Below, piece after piece: positions 44,484 through 55,645 of a stretch of 64,000 bases of DNA. Both the position numbers and the translations under genes were made by a program. Below the pieces are notes generated by a model, which saw only the letters and a list, made by a program, of their open reading frames with translations, was not told where the DNA came from and searched no databases. Source of the DNA: Lumbricus terrestris (Eukaryota > Annelida > Clitellata > Crassiclitellata > Lumbricidae); the NCBI GenBank assembly GCA_949752735.1, contig OX457042.1, forward strand, positions 27,162,900-27,226,899, written 5' to 3'. Within the stretch, counting starts at the first letter, position 1; each line of letters starts with the position of its first letter.

Positions 44484-47196
44484 ATGGAGCTTTTGTCGCG
44501 GTTCTTCCTATTGATGGCTGTTATCACGTGGTCGACGTTGGTCGACAGCAAAGAATGTGGCAACAATCCGATGAATCCGATTCAGACAGTCGCACAAAGA
44601 ACAGGTTTTTGTATAATCCATAATAATCTAATCTAATCTAATCTGATCTGGAATGGGCTCCCGGTTGCGCTACGCCTTGTGACTAGAATAGAGGTCATAC
44701 CACTATACCGGTATGTTCCTTTCTCACTTAAAAACTGCATTATGTATTAGCCGTTGTTGAACTGGGAGCGCTTTTGAGTAGATTACCTTTGATACTTTAT
44801 TGCACGTTCAACTCAGGTTACATAATCATGAGCGATTTAGTACAGAACAATGCAATTAGGTGCCAGCAAAAGCTAAAAGCTTATACTATTCTGACACCTC
44901 TTCCAATTAAAAATCATGAATGTTTTCATAGAATGCGTATAACTTAACTAGGACTTAATTAATAATGCAACAGTGATAAACCAAATAATTCATTATAGTA
45001 CGAATAATGAAATACTAATACTTATACTACAACACTAAACTATTAATGCCACTAATAATATAGCAACAGTATTAAAATAATAATAGTAATAATAATAATA
45101 ATAGTAATAATAAAATGATGGTAATAAAATGGTCACCTTGCCGGTGCGCTATATAAAAACTCAATAATAATAGCCTATTAATAATTTAAAAAATAATCTT
45201 AGTAGAAGCGTACCTGACGCGTTGTCGTAGTAGGTTATACACGCTTACACGAGGCACCATTGATCACTCATCACAATGGTCACTATATGTCATGTTCACT
45301 AGCCTATTATGCAAAATCCGGTCTCTGTGGTCGCTATATGATGTTATGTAAAGCACGTTTCCATAATAATAATAAGTTTTAATAACACTCATAGCGCCTC
45401 GTCATAGGTAACCTATACGCTTGGGCATGGGCGCCCGCACATAGGGGCAAGGGGGGCACTTGCCCCTCCCCCTGGAAAATTGAAATCTATGTTTTAAACT
45501 ACTACTTTTGGGTTGTTAACAAATTTCTTTGCTTTAATGCACCAATGATACGAATGATACAGACAGTGAAAGTCAGAAATCTACGTTTAGAGATCTCTAT
45601 AGAAATAAACATGCTCTTATAACTTTCTGCCTTGCATGTTCAAGCTCCTTCTAAAAACTGTAACAATGACCATTGGCTTTCAACCCTCCTGCGGGCACCC
45701 ATGCAAATGGCAGGCCTATCGATTATGGCCTACTTGAGTAGAATCCAGCTGCAGGGCAAATAATCACAACTGCCAAAAAATTAAATACTAATGCAAAATT
45801 TTTAAAATTTCTCAAAGTACACTGAAATTACACCAGGGAGATCTGCTTATTCACCAGCATTGTAATTATATAAACCAAGTCTGCTCTAAGCCAGGCTCCA
45901 TTTTGTCCATTTTGCAAACTGCCAGTACAGAATCCAGGGAGGTCAAATTGTAGATAAACTTGGATAAGGGACTCTGGTTATCACACCTCGGGTTTTACAC
46001 CCAAAGCTGGCAAAGAGATCTGTTCAAAAGAATTGATACCCACACTCATCTGATCCTCCACCTTCCTAAACGACACCCGCGTTAACAGTTACTCTGGTCC
46101 TCTGGCTACCAGACTTGGACCTGTTTCTGACTACTCTTTGGAATAGGTTTCTGACTCGATGCAGCACATGTACAAACGCTAGTGCCCTGCGATTGGCTTT
46201 CGAGTGGCGCTTTAGAAGCAGCTAGAGGAGCACTTGCCCCTTGAAAACTGACACCTATTTTTCGTTCATTTATTCATTCGTTCATTCTATGGACTTATAT
46301 AGCACACCTTTAGGAAACTACTTGTTTACATCCACCTTTTGATTTTTAACAAATTTCTAAGGAGACTATTCGTATTAAAAATTATAGGCCTACACAAAAT
46401 GAAACTGAGAAATTTCCATAAGTAACCTCTTTGAAAAATACCTGTATTCTTAATTTCCAGCTTTGCATTTTTCAAGCTCTTGCTACTAAAAAATTTAATA
46501 GTGACAAAAATCTTTGCCCCCTGGAAAAATTTCTGCGGGCGCCCATGCGCTTGGGATAAAATATTCGTAAAGTAGGCTACATATAAGTTGCTAGAAGGTA
46601 TAGGGCTCTTTAGTGCGCACTTCTACACGAAATATCCAGTTCTAAATGAACTTGTGCAATTGTGGAAGCACCTATGTACAGGTAACAATAGGGAGGGGCC
46701 ATTGTCGTCCGATTGGGAGTTATTTACGATAGAGGATGGGGAGCGAAAAAGGGGTCGTGCAGTTCTAACATTTTATTTTAAAAGCCCTGCTTGAGGATAG
46801 GCCTACTACCATAGGCTATATTTCAGTAGATGAAGGTATACGCAGAACCTAACTGGCTTTTGTTTCGTCGAAGGTAAAACGGTGGAGCACGTTCTGTCGG
46901 TGCTGAGGGACATAGACGGCGCTGCCTTCGAGACTCTATCGCGGAGGTTCCGGGTGTACGCATCCTGCGTCGGAGCAGCGGACACGGCCTACTTCCGACG
47001 GCGGAGACAGCCTCCACCGACGACGACCCGGACGGTCTCCGACCTCACGTCGGTGGAAGAGGTGGAGGAGGATCCAGAAGGAAGTCAGCAGTGGAGGAGG
47101 AGGCGCTGGGAAGAATCGATCGGGGACGACGACAGGGTGGAGCGGATGGAGAGCTGGTTGGTCGGTGGTCGGTCTAACATAGATGACCAGGTCTGA
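44484..47196 (+). CDS. Predicted secreted 147-aa protein, two coding exons
   Basis: Exon 1 (44484-44604) starts ATG in good context and encodes a signal peptide, MELLSRFFLLMAVITWSTLV, then DSKECGNNPMNPIQTVAQRT. Exon 2 (46874-47196) follows a TCGAAG acceptor with a phase-1 join that restores GKTVEHVLSVLRDIDGAAFE and RRFRVYASC, then basic runs FRRRRQPPP and WRRRRWEES, and ends SNIDDQV. Exon 2 is GC-rich with no stop for 106 codons, unlike its surroundings. Two cysteines and two tetrabasic sites suggest a processed secreted peptide precursor, but no family is recognised. The intron hosts the 1.1-kb element at 45426. The splice model is my inference; each exon alone is plausible. Confidence 0.55.
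45426..46547. mobile_element. GGGCGCCCGCA element with 8-bp duplication, in an intron
   Basis: Perfect duplication CGCTTGGG (45418-45425, 46548-46555) and ends CATGGGCGCCCGCA / TGCGGGCGCCCATG. A second internal right end (TGCGGGCACCCATGC) occurs at 45691-45705, and ACTTGCCCC recurs at 46232. It therefore looks like two related copies fused around a LINE tail (about 45833-46225). A further SINE/LINE tail on minus is at 46280-46315. No transposase. Confidence 0.8.
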
Positions 47197-47356
47197 CCGA
47201 TAACGATTGTAGGACGATGGAGTTCCAGTTTCATCTACAAGTGCAACCCTGCGCTGTCGGCATGCCGCGTGGAGATAATTTCGGACCTATAATATTCACA
47301 CGGGGACTCAAATAGTCCCACACGTAATTATAACGCCAATAATTTTTATAAGCCTA

Positions 47357-47656
47357 GAATGGTGGCCGGGTAGAGAGAATGGTGGCCGGGTAGAGAGAAT
47401 GGTGGCAGGGTAGAGAGAATGGTGGCCGGGTAGAGAGAATGGTGGCCGGGTAGAGAGAATGGTGGCCGGGTAGAGAGAATGGTGACCGGGTAGAGAGAAT
47501 GGTGACCGGGTAGAGAGAATGGTGACCGGGTAGAGAGAATGGTGGCCGGGTAGAGAGAATGGTGGCCGGGTAGAGAGAATGGTGACCGGGTAGAGAGAAT
47601 GGTGACCGGGTAGAGAGAATGGTGACCGGGTAGAGAGAATGGTGACCGGGTAGAGA
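47357..47656. repeat. 20-bp minisatellite, 15 copies
   Basis: Units GAATGGTGGCCGGGTAGAGA with variants GGTGACCGGG and GGTGGCAGGG. Variant order: six GGC-type (the third GGCA), three GAC, two GGC, four GAC. Copies are otherwise identical. It starts 160 bp after the stop of the secreted gene. The minus-strand Leu-Pro-Gly-His-His frame is just this repeat translated. Confidence 0.97.
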
Positions 47657-48584
47657 GTTGTCGCTGTACAAGTCAGTCATTTGCTTTCAATACTAAATTT
47701 TGTTCGAATAATAATCGTTCTTGATGACATTAATAAGCAGCATCTGAATCTGATCGTGGGTCATTCAAGCGAACATGCTATCCAAACAGCCTCGTCATAT
47801 TCCGGATTCCGGATTTAAATAAGTCCAGAACAGTTGAAGTTGAATAGCATGGGAAATATCGAGAATCAATTGCTGCTGATAGAAAAGATATCTAATGTCG
47901 AATCAAACTAAGTAGACTATAGGCCTACAGTAAAGTTGAACCTTATCGGAACCATTGGAATTAAAAGCGTCGAAAATATTGTGAAAAGAAAGATAACCTA
48001 TCTTTTGGCTGATAGAGTTTCTTCTTTGCATGTATACTCCGCATATTTAAGACAATCTACTTCATTCGTTGTATACAAGTATTACTCACTTGGCCTACTT
48101 GTATGGAATAAATAAATTACATTGAACACTACGAATGGCGTTTGTAGTGTAATCATTCCTGAATGGTCACATAACGCCGCTCGAAAAGCAAGACTAACAA
48201 TAGGCATGTACACTCGGCCTAGGCTATATGATGCTAAGCTTATGCATTTACGATAGAACAATCTGCTCAGGAAAATGCAGAGGTTATTTCTATAGGCCTA
48301 TATGCATCTATTTAGATTGTTTAAATTTGTAGGATAAAATCATACTTCAATCAATCTGTTCAGAGATATGCAGAAGTTATTTCTATATAATTATTAATCT
48401 ATTTAGATTGTTTAAATTTGCAGGATAAAATCATACTTCAACCATTGTCCATCGATGACTAACTTCCTCTAGACATATAATAACCACAAGGCTCGTATAC
48501 ATTAACCAATCTGCCGAGATCGCCTGTTTTAGGCCTTCAAACTTCAATAGACATAAATAGTAATGAGAAATCGATGAAAGTACT

Positions 48585-48962
48585 CAGCGGCGGCGCCAGG
48601 ATTTCATTTTTGGGGGGCTGAATTTGCGGCGAAAAATTTCCGTTTTCAGTCGCCAAAATTCCTGATGACTTTTTTTATTTAAGGCTTAGTCGTCGGCCAA
48701 AATCTCAAGAAAAATTTCCATTTCGCCCGTCAAAATTTTTGATGACCTTTTTTAGTCATTTGGTCGAAATCTTAGAAAACTGGTCCTTTGCCGTGACCGC
48801 CAAGCTGTCTGCCAAACCTCGTGCGTACCTTTACGGTTATTTTTGAGGGGCTAAAGGGGGTTAATCGTCCAAAAATGCCAAAAATGTTATTTTTACACGG
48901 GGAAAAAATTGATGGCCTTTTTAAGGGGGCTTAGCCCCCTAGACCCCATAGCGCCGCCACTG
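48585..48962. mobile_element. hAT-like MITE, GTGGCGGCGC family, copy 2
   Basis: Perfect 8-bp duplication AAAGTACT (48577-48584, 48963-48970). Ends CAGCGGCGGCGCCAGG and TAGCGCCGCCACTG. Contains GATGACTTTTTTTATTTAAG and GATGACCTTTTTTAGTCATT, inverse forms of the shared core, and GGGGGCTTAGCCCCC near the right end. Confidence 0.9.
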
Positions 48963-49064
48963 AAAGTACTCAACCGAAGCTTAAACTTCCATCAGAATAA
49001 TTCCCTGCTAATGCGTTGAAAACAAATGCCCTGTAATAACAGAAAGTTTTGGTGACCCATAAAC

Positions 49065-49201
49065 CAGTGTAAGAATTGTGGAAAAATAACTGGGGGATTG
49101 GACCATTATTCACTTGGAATTGGGGTGTGAAAACAGAGTTTACTATGGGACTCTAAGAAAGACTGGGGTTGAAACCCTCAGCCCCGGCAATTCTCACCCT
49201 G
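49065..49201. mobile_element. hAT-like MITE, GAGAATTGT family, copy 2
   Basis: Perfect 8-bp duplication CCATAAAC (49057-49064, 49202-49209). Ends CAGTGTAAGAATTGTGG and CAATTCTCACCCTG. Only 137 bp, with the same interior as 29576-29722. Confidence 0.88.
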
Positions 49202-49367
49202 CCATAAACTGTTGGGTAAAAACGACGACGGAAAGAGTTGCTTAGAAATTGTCACTTATCAAAGTCTGCCTCAACCATATACACAGCAGTAATGAATTGT
49301 CTCCGACTGTGTTTGACATGAAGGCGGTTAACGTTGTGCCTATACTGAAACCACTTTCAGGAGTTTA

Positions 49368-51844
49368 TTATGCACCATCCACAGTGTAATAGTCGAGGTT
49401 TGGCACTATGAGAAGCTGGCCAGCTACAATTCGCTGCCCGGCGTTGTCTCCACTGCAGGTGCAAGGAGAAGAGAGTTTCGTGTAGAGATCAATACCTCGA
49501 AAATCAGGCGGAAGAGCGTGATGTAGAGGCGGAGGCTGAGAGGCGATCGTATGGGCTTCAGTCTTGTTTGCTTGAGGTTCTATGGTTGCTCGTGATGTCG
49601 TCGCATTATTGGGTATTATTGCACTGAGAGATGTAGTTGTATTGGTTTCCGTGACTACGGGTGATGTAGTACCTGTCGTATTGGTTTCTGTGACTAAAGG
49701 TAGTCGTGTAGTTGATGTTTCAATTTCTGTGACTACCGGTAGTGGCGTAGTTGTTGATGTTCCATTTTCTGTTACTACCGGTAGTGGCGTAGTTGTTGAT
49801 GTTCCATTTTCTGTGACTACCGGTAGTGGAGTAGTTGTTGATGTTACATTTTCTGTGACTACGGGTAGTGGCGTAGTTGTTGATGTTCCATTTTCTGTGA
49901 CTGCGGGTAGTGGCATAATTGCTACCTGGGTTTCTGTTCTGCCAGGCGATGTACTGGGTTCCGTTACATGGGATGGCAATGTGCCTGGTTCCGTTTCATT
50001 CAATGACGTCACTGTATTGATTGGCATTGTCATCGTTTCCAGAACATTGGTCGATGCGGTTATTGTTGATTCCGTTGAAGCTGTTATTGTCGTTGTTTCT
50101 ACACAGACATAACATATAGACACCGATTGTTTTCAAATTCCCATTTAAGAAAAGTCTATTCAAACTAAATTTTGGCTCATCCGTAGTTGTTTTACATCTG
50201 TTTGTCTTGCAACCTAATCTATTCTAATCTTATCCAGTATAATCTGATCTGATCTGATCTGATCTAATCTAACCTGATCTGATCTAATCTAATGTAATCT
50301 AATCTAATCTAATGTAATCTGATCTGATGTGATATAACCTGATCTGATCTGGTTCCCAACAAGTGTCTAATCTATAGGCATAGGCCTACGTGTCCAGCTG
50401 GGACTGAAGGTCCCCAGAAATGACATTTCCCCCAGAAAAATCTTGAACTGTTGCTCACATGATTGTATATAGATCAAGATTCAATTTTTTCAATATATAT
50501 ATAGATCTATATAATACATATACACGTATACCGTCCCGCAGAAAAAGGCTACATGTGACATTTACCTCCCCAGAAAAACGTATAGGCAAGTCGCAATACC
50601 GCGTTATAATATTTCGACAGCGGAGCATTAAAATATATAAATAAAAAATATATCTATACTAAAATAGGTAATCAGATTCTAAAGTGCCGAAATCGGTAGA
50701 CCTATGCTTTTCGCAAATTTGGGAGAAAGACTACAAAAAAGGTCATCAGAAAAAATGTCCGGTTAAAGAGTGTCGACGGTGTCTGGGCTTAGCGGTTGCC
50801 ATCCACCCAAACTGACGATTTTTCCACTCCCAGAAATCTGAATTTCTCCAATGCAGGGGACTAATTAGTTAATTAAACACTGTTTGTAACGCATATGTAT
50901 GCTCTCAAACGTGCGATATTAATTGTATTCATATACACAGTCTTATCGCACATGCATAGGCTACATATAGGCCTATGCATATTGCAAATATTGAGACATA
51001 GCCTACTTATATGCAGAGCACATTGCATACATGCATAGATACATGCATGTCTGTCCACATAGTTACGTATAAATGGATGCATGTACGTGCACAAAGATTC
51101 GTGCCTAGGCCTACACGCGTAGGCTACGTAAAAATGCACTCACTAATAGATACATATATACATCTATACGTATGTATGCTCCCATACATACTTACTTTAT
51201 ATGTATTCATACACATCAACTTTCCATACTGTTTCCCTTTTTCTAGTTTAGGCCTATACATGTACGTTCTCTCTTTTTAATGAAATAAGGCGAGTAAGAT
51301 GGACCCAACATATAAGCCTACGTGGGACGCGGTAGTGTAGTGGTGGATTCGGTTCCTTATAGTCGGAGGGCGCCAGGTTCGAATCCACCTCAAGCCGCCG
51401 TCTAGGGACCTTGAGCAAGTCCTTCACTCGCAATTCTTCGTGCGCTTCGGCGTGAAACTTTGTTGCAGTGTTCGCGCTGTAGTCGGGAGCGCCTCTGAGT
51501 AGAGAGCTTGAGGGTGCGCTATAGAAAATGCGAGAGATAAATAAGTAGGCTAAGCGTGGAAAGAGAGAAAGGCAGACAAGCGAGTGATTTGAACTCGCAA
51601 ACAGAATAGACGTTTTCGTGATAAGAGTCACTATACAAATTCTGTTAGCAATATTGGTTTTAAATCAACGGAATGTTTTCTCGCCTAGCTCGAATTGAAG
51701 CTTGAACTTATCCAACAAATTCCTCAGGTCGTTGAGTTCATTGAGAGCCTTTTGGTTGATCTTTTTGCCTTTCGATGCGATAGGAACCGAGAGTGCAGCC
51801 AAAACAGTTGCCACCATCAACAAAACACAGCTGAAGGAAACCAT
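49368..51844 (-). CDS. Predicted secreted Thr-rich mucin-like protein, 296 aa
   Basis: Exon 1 (51844-51685) encodes a signal peptide MVSFSCVLLMVATVLAALSV, a basic linker and an amphipathic helix (LNELNDLRNLLDKFKLQFEL). Exon 2 (50098-49368) follows a TGTGTAG acceptor, phase 1. It is Thr/Ser/Pro-rich with about five 14-residue units PLPVVTENGTSTTT that carry N-glycosylation sequons and many potential O-glycan sites. The end is GIDLYTKLSSPCTCSGDN ... DYYTVDGA. The layout matches the gene at 56702-58839. The donor would be GC (TAG then GCGAGA); the alternative GT donor at about 51669 adds five residues and has poor context. The antisense frame at 49582-50112 is a shadow. The intron holds a SINE. 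Role unknown; a surface or matrix mucin is a guess. Confidence 0.6.
50223..50352. repeat. ATCTG/ATCTA pentanucleotide repeat
   Basis: Imperfect run of GATCT and AATCT units in the intron of the mucin-like gene. A short version lies at 44626-44652. Confidence 0.9.
51323..51535 (+). mobile_element. Main tRNA-derived SINE, sense
   Basis: Head TGGGACGCGGTAGTGTAGTG, B box GGTTCGAATCC, body CCTTCACTCGCAATTCTTCG, tail GGGAGCGCCTCTGAGTAGAG then CTTGAGGGTGCGCTATAG. Inside the intron of the 49368-51844 gene, opposite to that gene's transcription. Confidence 0.85.
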
Positions 51845-51906
51845 GGTGTAGCCGAGATCGAGCGCTGAACCGTAGTCATGCAACAAAAACAGTACAACGG
51901 GTTAAT

Positions 51907-51954
<48 letters not shown>

Positions 51955-52330
51955 CAGGCCGAGACTATTTCTATGTTTAAGCTTGATTTGTTTCTTATGA
52001 TCAATGAACAAACTGAATTGAATTGAAGTGAAGAAAGCATTCGTAGCGGGAGAGTGCTGAAAGGTGTGAGGATGTGACCAGTAGAGTAGATACAGTAGTG
52101 AAGAGAACAGGGAGACAAACAGAGAGACATAGAAACAGACACAGGCATGGAGAGAAAGAGACACATAGAGAAATGACAGAGACAGTGACAGCGAGAGAGA
52201 CACACGCAGATAGACGAACAGACATACAGACAGACAGAGACTGAGGGAGACAGAAAGAGACAGAGAGACAGAGCAACAGAGATAGAGACAGAAACAGAGA
52301 CGTAGACAGATCTGATAGAGGCTGAATACA
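51907..52330. repeat. TA repeat, LINE tail remnant and GACA-rich tract
   Basis: TA dinucleotide run at 51910-51950; a minus-strand AATTCAATTCAG/GATCATAAGAAACAAATC piece at 51960-52030 like the LINE end at 38870-38910; then a GAGACA/GACAGA-rich tract at 52090-52320. The reading frames here are low-complexity. Confidence 0.7.
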
Positions 52331-53160
52331 TCAAATTCTGGCCATTTTAACTATAATACGACACAGAGGAAAGGGTTACGACACAGGAAGATAGACTAAC
52401 AGACTAATTAATTACCTAAGTGTCACCTTATTTATTTTAATACTGAATACACAGACGTAGGGAACAAGGAGCACAACGCAATTCGAAATTGAACGTCATG
52501 AAAACTGTTGAAGTCTGATATGGTAACTTTCCGCTACCTTACGTTAGCCTACATATAGCAATGTTAAAGTTACATTTTTAAACTGCTGAGGAAGACACAA
52601 TCTCCAGGTGGAGAATGCCACTTACCTGATAGTATTATCTCCCACAGTGGCCCTACTCTGCCAAATACGACAGAACCACAACTTCTTCTTAGTTTCTCGC
52701 AGTAATAGCCTAGCTATTGCTTCGGTTGAAAACAATGACCAACCAGGGATTCATAATATTTAAAACACGAAATGCTGAAATCGACATTTCTTTCTCCGAA
52801 AATCAATGGAGAGCTTCAAAGCTGCATAAAACTGTCGGCAATGCAAATCAATGTACGCTGGTCATTTACCATCGATGTTCGTATTGAACGAAGAACAGGT
52901 ATAACGTGGATTTCGCCTCGTTAAAACCGCATCAAGAGCTCAACATTAGCGATAGCGACAGCAGTGGTGGGCCACCTGTCTCACTCAAACCCTTTCGAAG
53001 TCTTCGCCGAAATAATTATTGTCTGCTGCAGAAATCGTTCGGAAAAACCTAGTTTTCTCTGAAAGCGACTGATTTATTCGTCACAAATTGAATGGCAGAG
53101 ATACATGTAGCTCCCCTAACTGCGGGTTCAGATTGCAAAATAGTATGCATCAGTATCAGC
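52331..53160. other. No gene recognised
   Basis: Upstream of the mucin-like gene (minus), so its promoter and a 5' non-coding exon may lie here. A TTCAG acceptor at 51865-51870 hints at one. Nothing specific is visible. Confidence 0.35.
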
Positions 53161-53165
53161 AACAG

Positions 53166-53374
<209 letters not shown>

Positions 53375-53414
53375 TTTTATTTATTGATTGATTGATTGAT
53401 TTATTTTATTTCTC

Positions 53415-53623
53415 CCTTTCTATAGCGCCCCTTAAAGCTTTCTACTCAAACGCGCTCCCGACTACAGCTCGGACACTGCATCGGAGTTTCCCGCCGAATC
53501 GCCCAAGCAATTGCGAGTGAAGGACTTGCTCAAGATCCCTATACGCGGCGACTTGAGGTGGATTCGAACCTCGAACCTTCCGGTTTCAAGGCAACGACGC
53601 CATCACTACACCACCGCGCCCCA
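53415..53623 (-). mobile_element. Main tRNA-derived SINE, antisense
   Basis: Same SINE family as 37097: on minus, head GGGGCGCGGTGGTGTAGTGA, B box GGTTCGAATCC, tail GGGAGCGCGTTTGAGTAGAA then AAGGGGCGCTATAG. Followed by a TGAT/TTAT tail at 53380-53410. Confidence 0.85.
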
Positions 53624-54502
53624 CAAACATGTAGGCTATACGCTATATTAAGCATGTTGTCAACGATAGCCTATAGGTTATAGGATATATGTTACACGCA
53701 CGCAGTAGACTAAGTCTTAAAAACCAGTTGCTCTGCCACCATCATTTTTTCCCAGTGTATACCTTATAATTTTCTCCACCTTCAGCCTGTCATTTGTTTG
53801 CTTTTTAATTTTATCTTACTTGCGCATTTCCACAAGGCGTTTGGCAGAATTCGCCAAACTCCGTGCCATCTAATTATTTATTTAATCCGTGATTTAATTG
53901 AAACTTAGATGTTTATCTGAGTAACTGCTTAAATAAGATTCTTCCATTAAACGAGCTAAGTAGGCCTACGGTAAAACGACTTAATATTCTTATAACTTTG
54001 CTGCCATTTATAAAATATTCTCAATGCAAAAAACCAGTGTCTTATTAAGTTATTCCTAAGATGCTTTGCGACACAGCCCTTTACCATTGATGGCCAAACA
54101 GTCATTACCGATACCTTAATTATTCATTATTTTATTAACATTCAAACTTGTTTATTAAAAAAAATCAACAGTAAAATAAGAAATCAGCAAAATGTCAAAA
54201 AAATAACAGCAGGTCCATAGGTCTGCAATCAGAGTAGGAAGCTATGCTAACTCGCAAATAAGTAAGGAGAGATCCCTGAGTAAGAGTTGCCTAGAAAGAA
54301 AGTTTTCCCTCTAATTATGTCCAATGTAATAGGCTAATATATAGGTCAATTTATAGAAAAGTCATATGCTTTCGTGTACACTGTATTTTTGAAAACATTG
54401 AGACGAGGGTTTCTCATGCGCACATGGATTAGGAATTTAGGACCTTGCAGCATCTGCAGGCATGGTTGTATAGGCTATGTAGGACTCTGTAGCCTACTCT
54501 TG

Positions 54503-54949
54503 CTGGTGACACGAAACGGAGTATCCCCTCTGAAAGCTATCCGGGGGATGAATTACTCTATCCCCCCGGATGGAATTAACCGGTCTATACTATCCGGGGG
54601 GATAAACCATTCTATCCCCTTTTTTGAAAAATGCGCATAATAATTTTTTTTCTGTAATCAAAATTTAAAGTGACTATAATTGTGTGTCCTAAGCAATGCT
54701 CAGATAAAGGCAACTCGAATTTATTTAGTGAATCTGAGTGTTCTTAAGTGTTTTAAATGTTTTAAGCGCTCTAAAAACAGAGCAAAACAAATTATCTAGT
54801 AGGAATAAACATACCTGTTAGTGTCATTGTTCAAAACAAAGCAGATAAAGATTAATTTGCAAAAAAATACACGCGGAAGCGGTTTTTTTCGACTTTTTTG
54901 ATTTGGGGGATACAATTAATACGGGGGATACTCTATTTCGTGACACCGG
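54503..54949. mobile_element. MITE-like element with GTGACACGAAA ends
   Basis: Left CTGGTGACACGAAACGGAGT and right (inverse) CCGGTGTCACGAAATAGAGT, both continuing to ATCCCC, are inverted repeats of about 26 bp. The interior repeats CTATCC(G/C)GGGGGAT-like blocks at 54540-54600. No target duplication was resolved. Confidence 0.65.
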
Positions 54950-55039
54950 ATTATAGACTTTGCGAGGCCCTACTCAAGTTCTTTAATTAAGAGCAAGAGG
55001 TAGGCCCTTTATACGTATATATATATAATTATATATATA

Positions 55040-55645
55040 TCTATACCTATAAAATCGAAAATCTCTTATCGTATCCTTGAATAAAACTTCTTATCCACGC
55101 GACCGATTTTTCCCAATATTTACAAAAATACTTTTTAGCACCCAATAACAAACCATAAGGGGTTCGCGATTCAAAACTCTTAACCTTTCCCGAATTTGAA
55201 ACATTTAATTTGTATCCGAATCGCTGTGTTTAACACGCCATTTGCCTACAGCACATCGATATTAATAGACCATCATTTTCATTGAACGAACGATGATATA
55301 TTGATGATTCAAACCAATGCATTAATGACGTCATGGCCGATCTTATAGCGCGTTACGCCGTTAAGTATTTCAGACGCAATAATTTTCGCCGACAATAGAT
55401 TTTTAACCTCATTTTTCGCCGAGGGCAAATCTATTGACACGCGGTTTCGCAAAAATGCTCACTATAGCGTAAACATGGACGGGTAGAGGCTGACCGGGGT
55501 GGACCAAAAACCTAGGGTAGGCCTATCCGGCACCGGATTGGGGCCGATAGAAGGCGAAGCGAGGTGAAAAGGGCGGCGTGGGAGCGGGGTCAGGCGCTAA
55601 ACTAAAAACCGAAATTTCCCGGGCAACGCCGGGTAATTCAGCTAG
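55040..55645 (+). mobile_element. Non-autonomous Helitron
   Basis: The left end is TCTATACCTATAAAATCG. The right end has a hairpin CCCGGGCAACGCCGGG (55618-55633) followed 8 bases later by CTAG, then T. 5' TC, 3' CTRR and a subterminal hairpin with insertion between A and T are the Helitron hallmarks. The GGCAACGCCGGGTA...CTAGT end is a recurrent animal Helitron signature (recalled). It is 606 bp without Rep/helicase, within TA-rich sequence. Confidence 0.8.

Noticed and set aside
47357..47656. CRISPR array
   Set aside because: Units are contiguous 20-bp repeats without unique spacers, in a eukaryotic window.
47354..47680. 108-codon Leu-Pro-Gly-His-His repeat protein on minus
   Set aside because: It is the 20-bp minisatellite read through; 20 is not a multiple of 3, so all frames give repeats, and no start context or splice sites support it.
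49582..50112. 176-codon Val-rich frame on plus
   Set aside because: Antisense shadow of the Thr-rich exon; the minus frame has signal-peptide exon, acceptor and sequons, and the plus frame has none.
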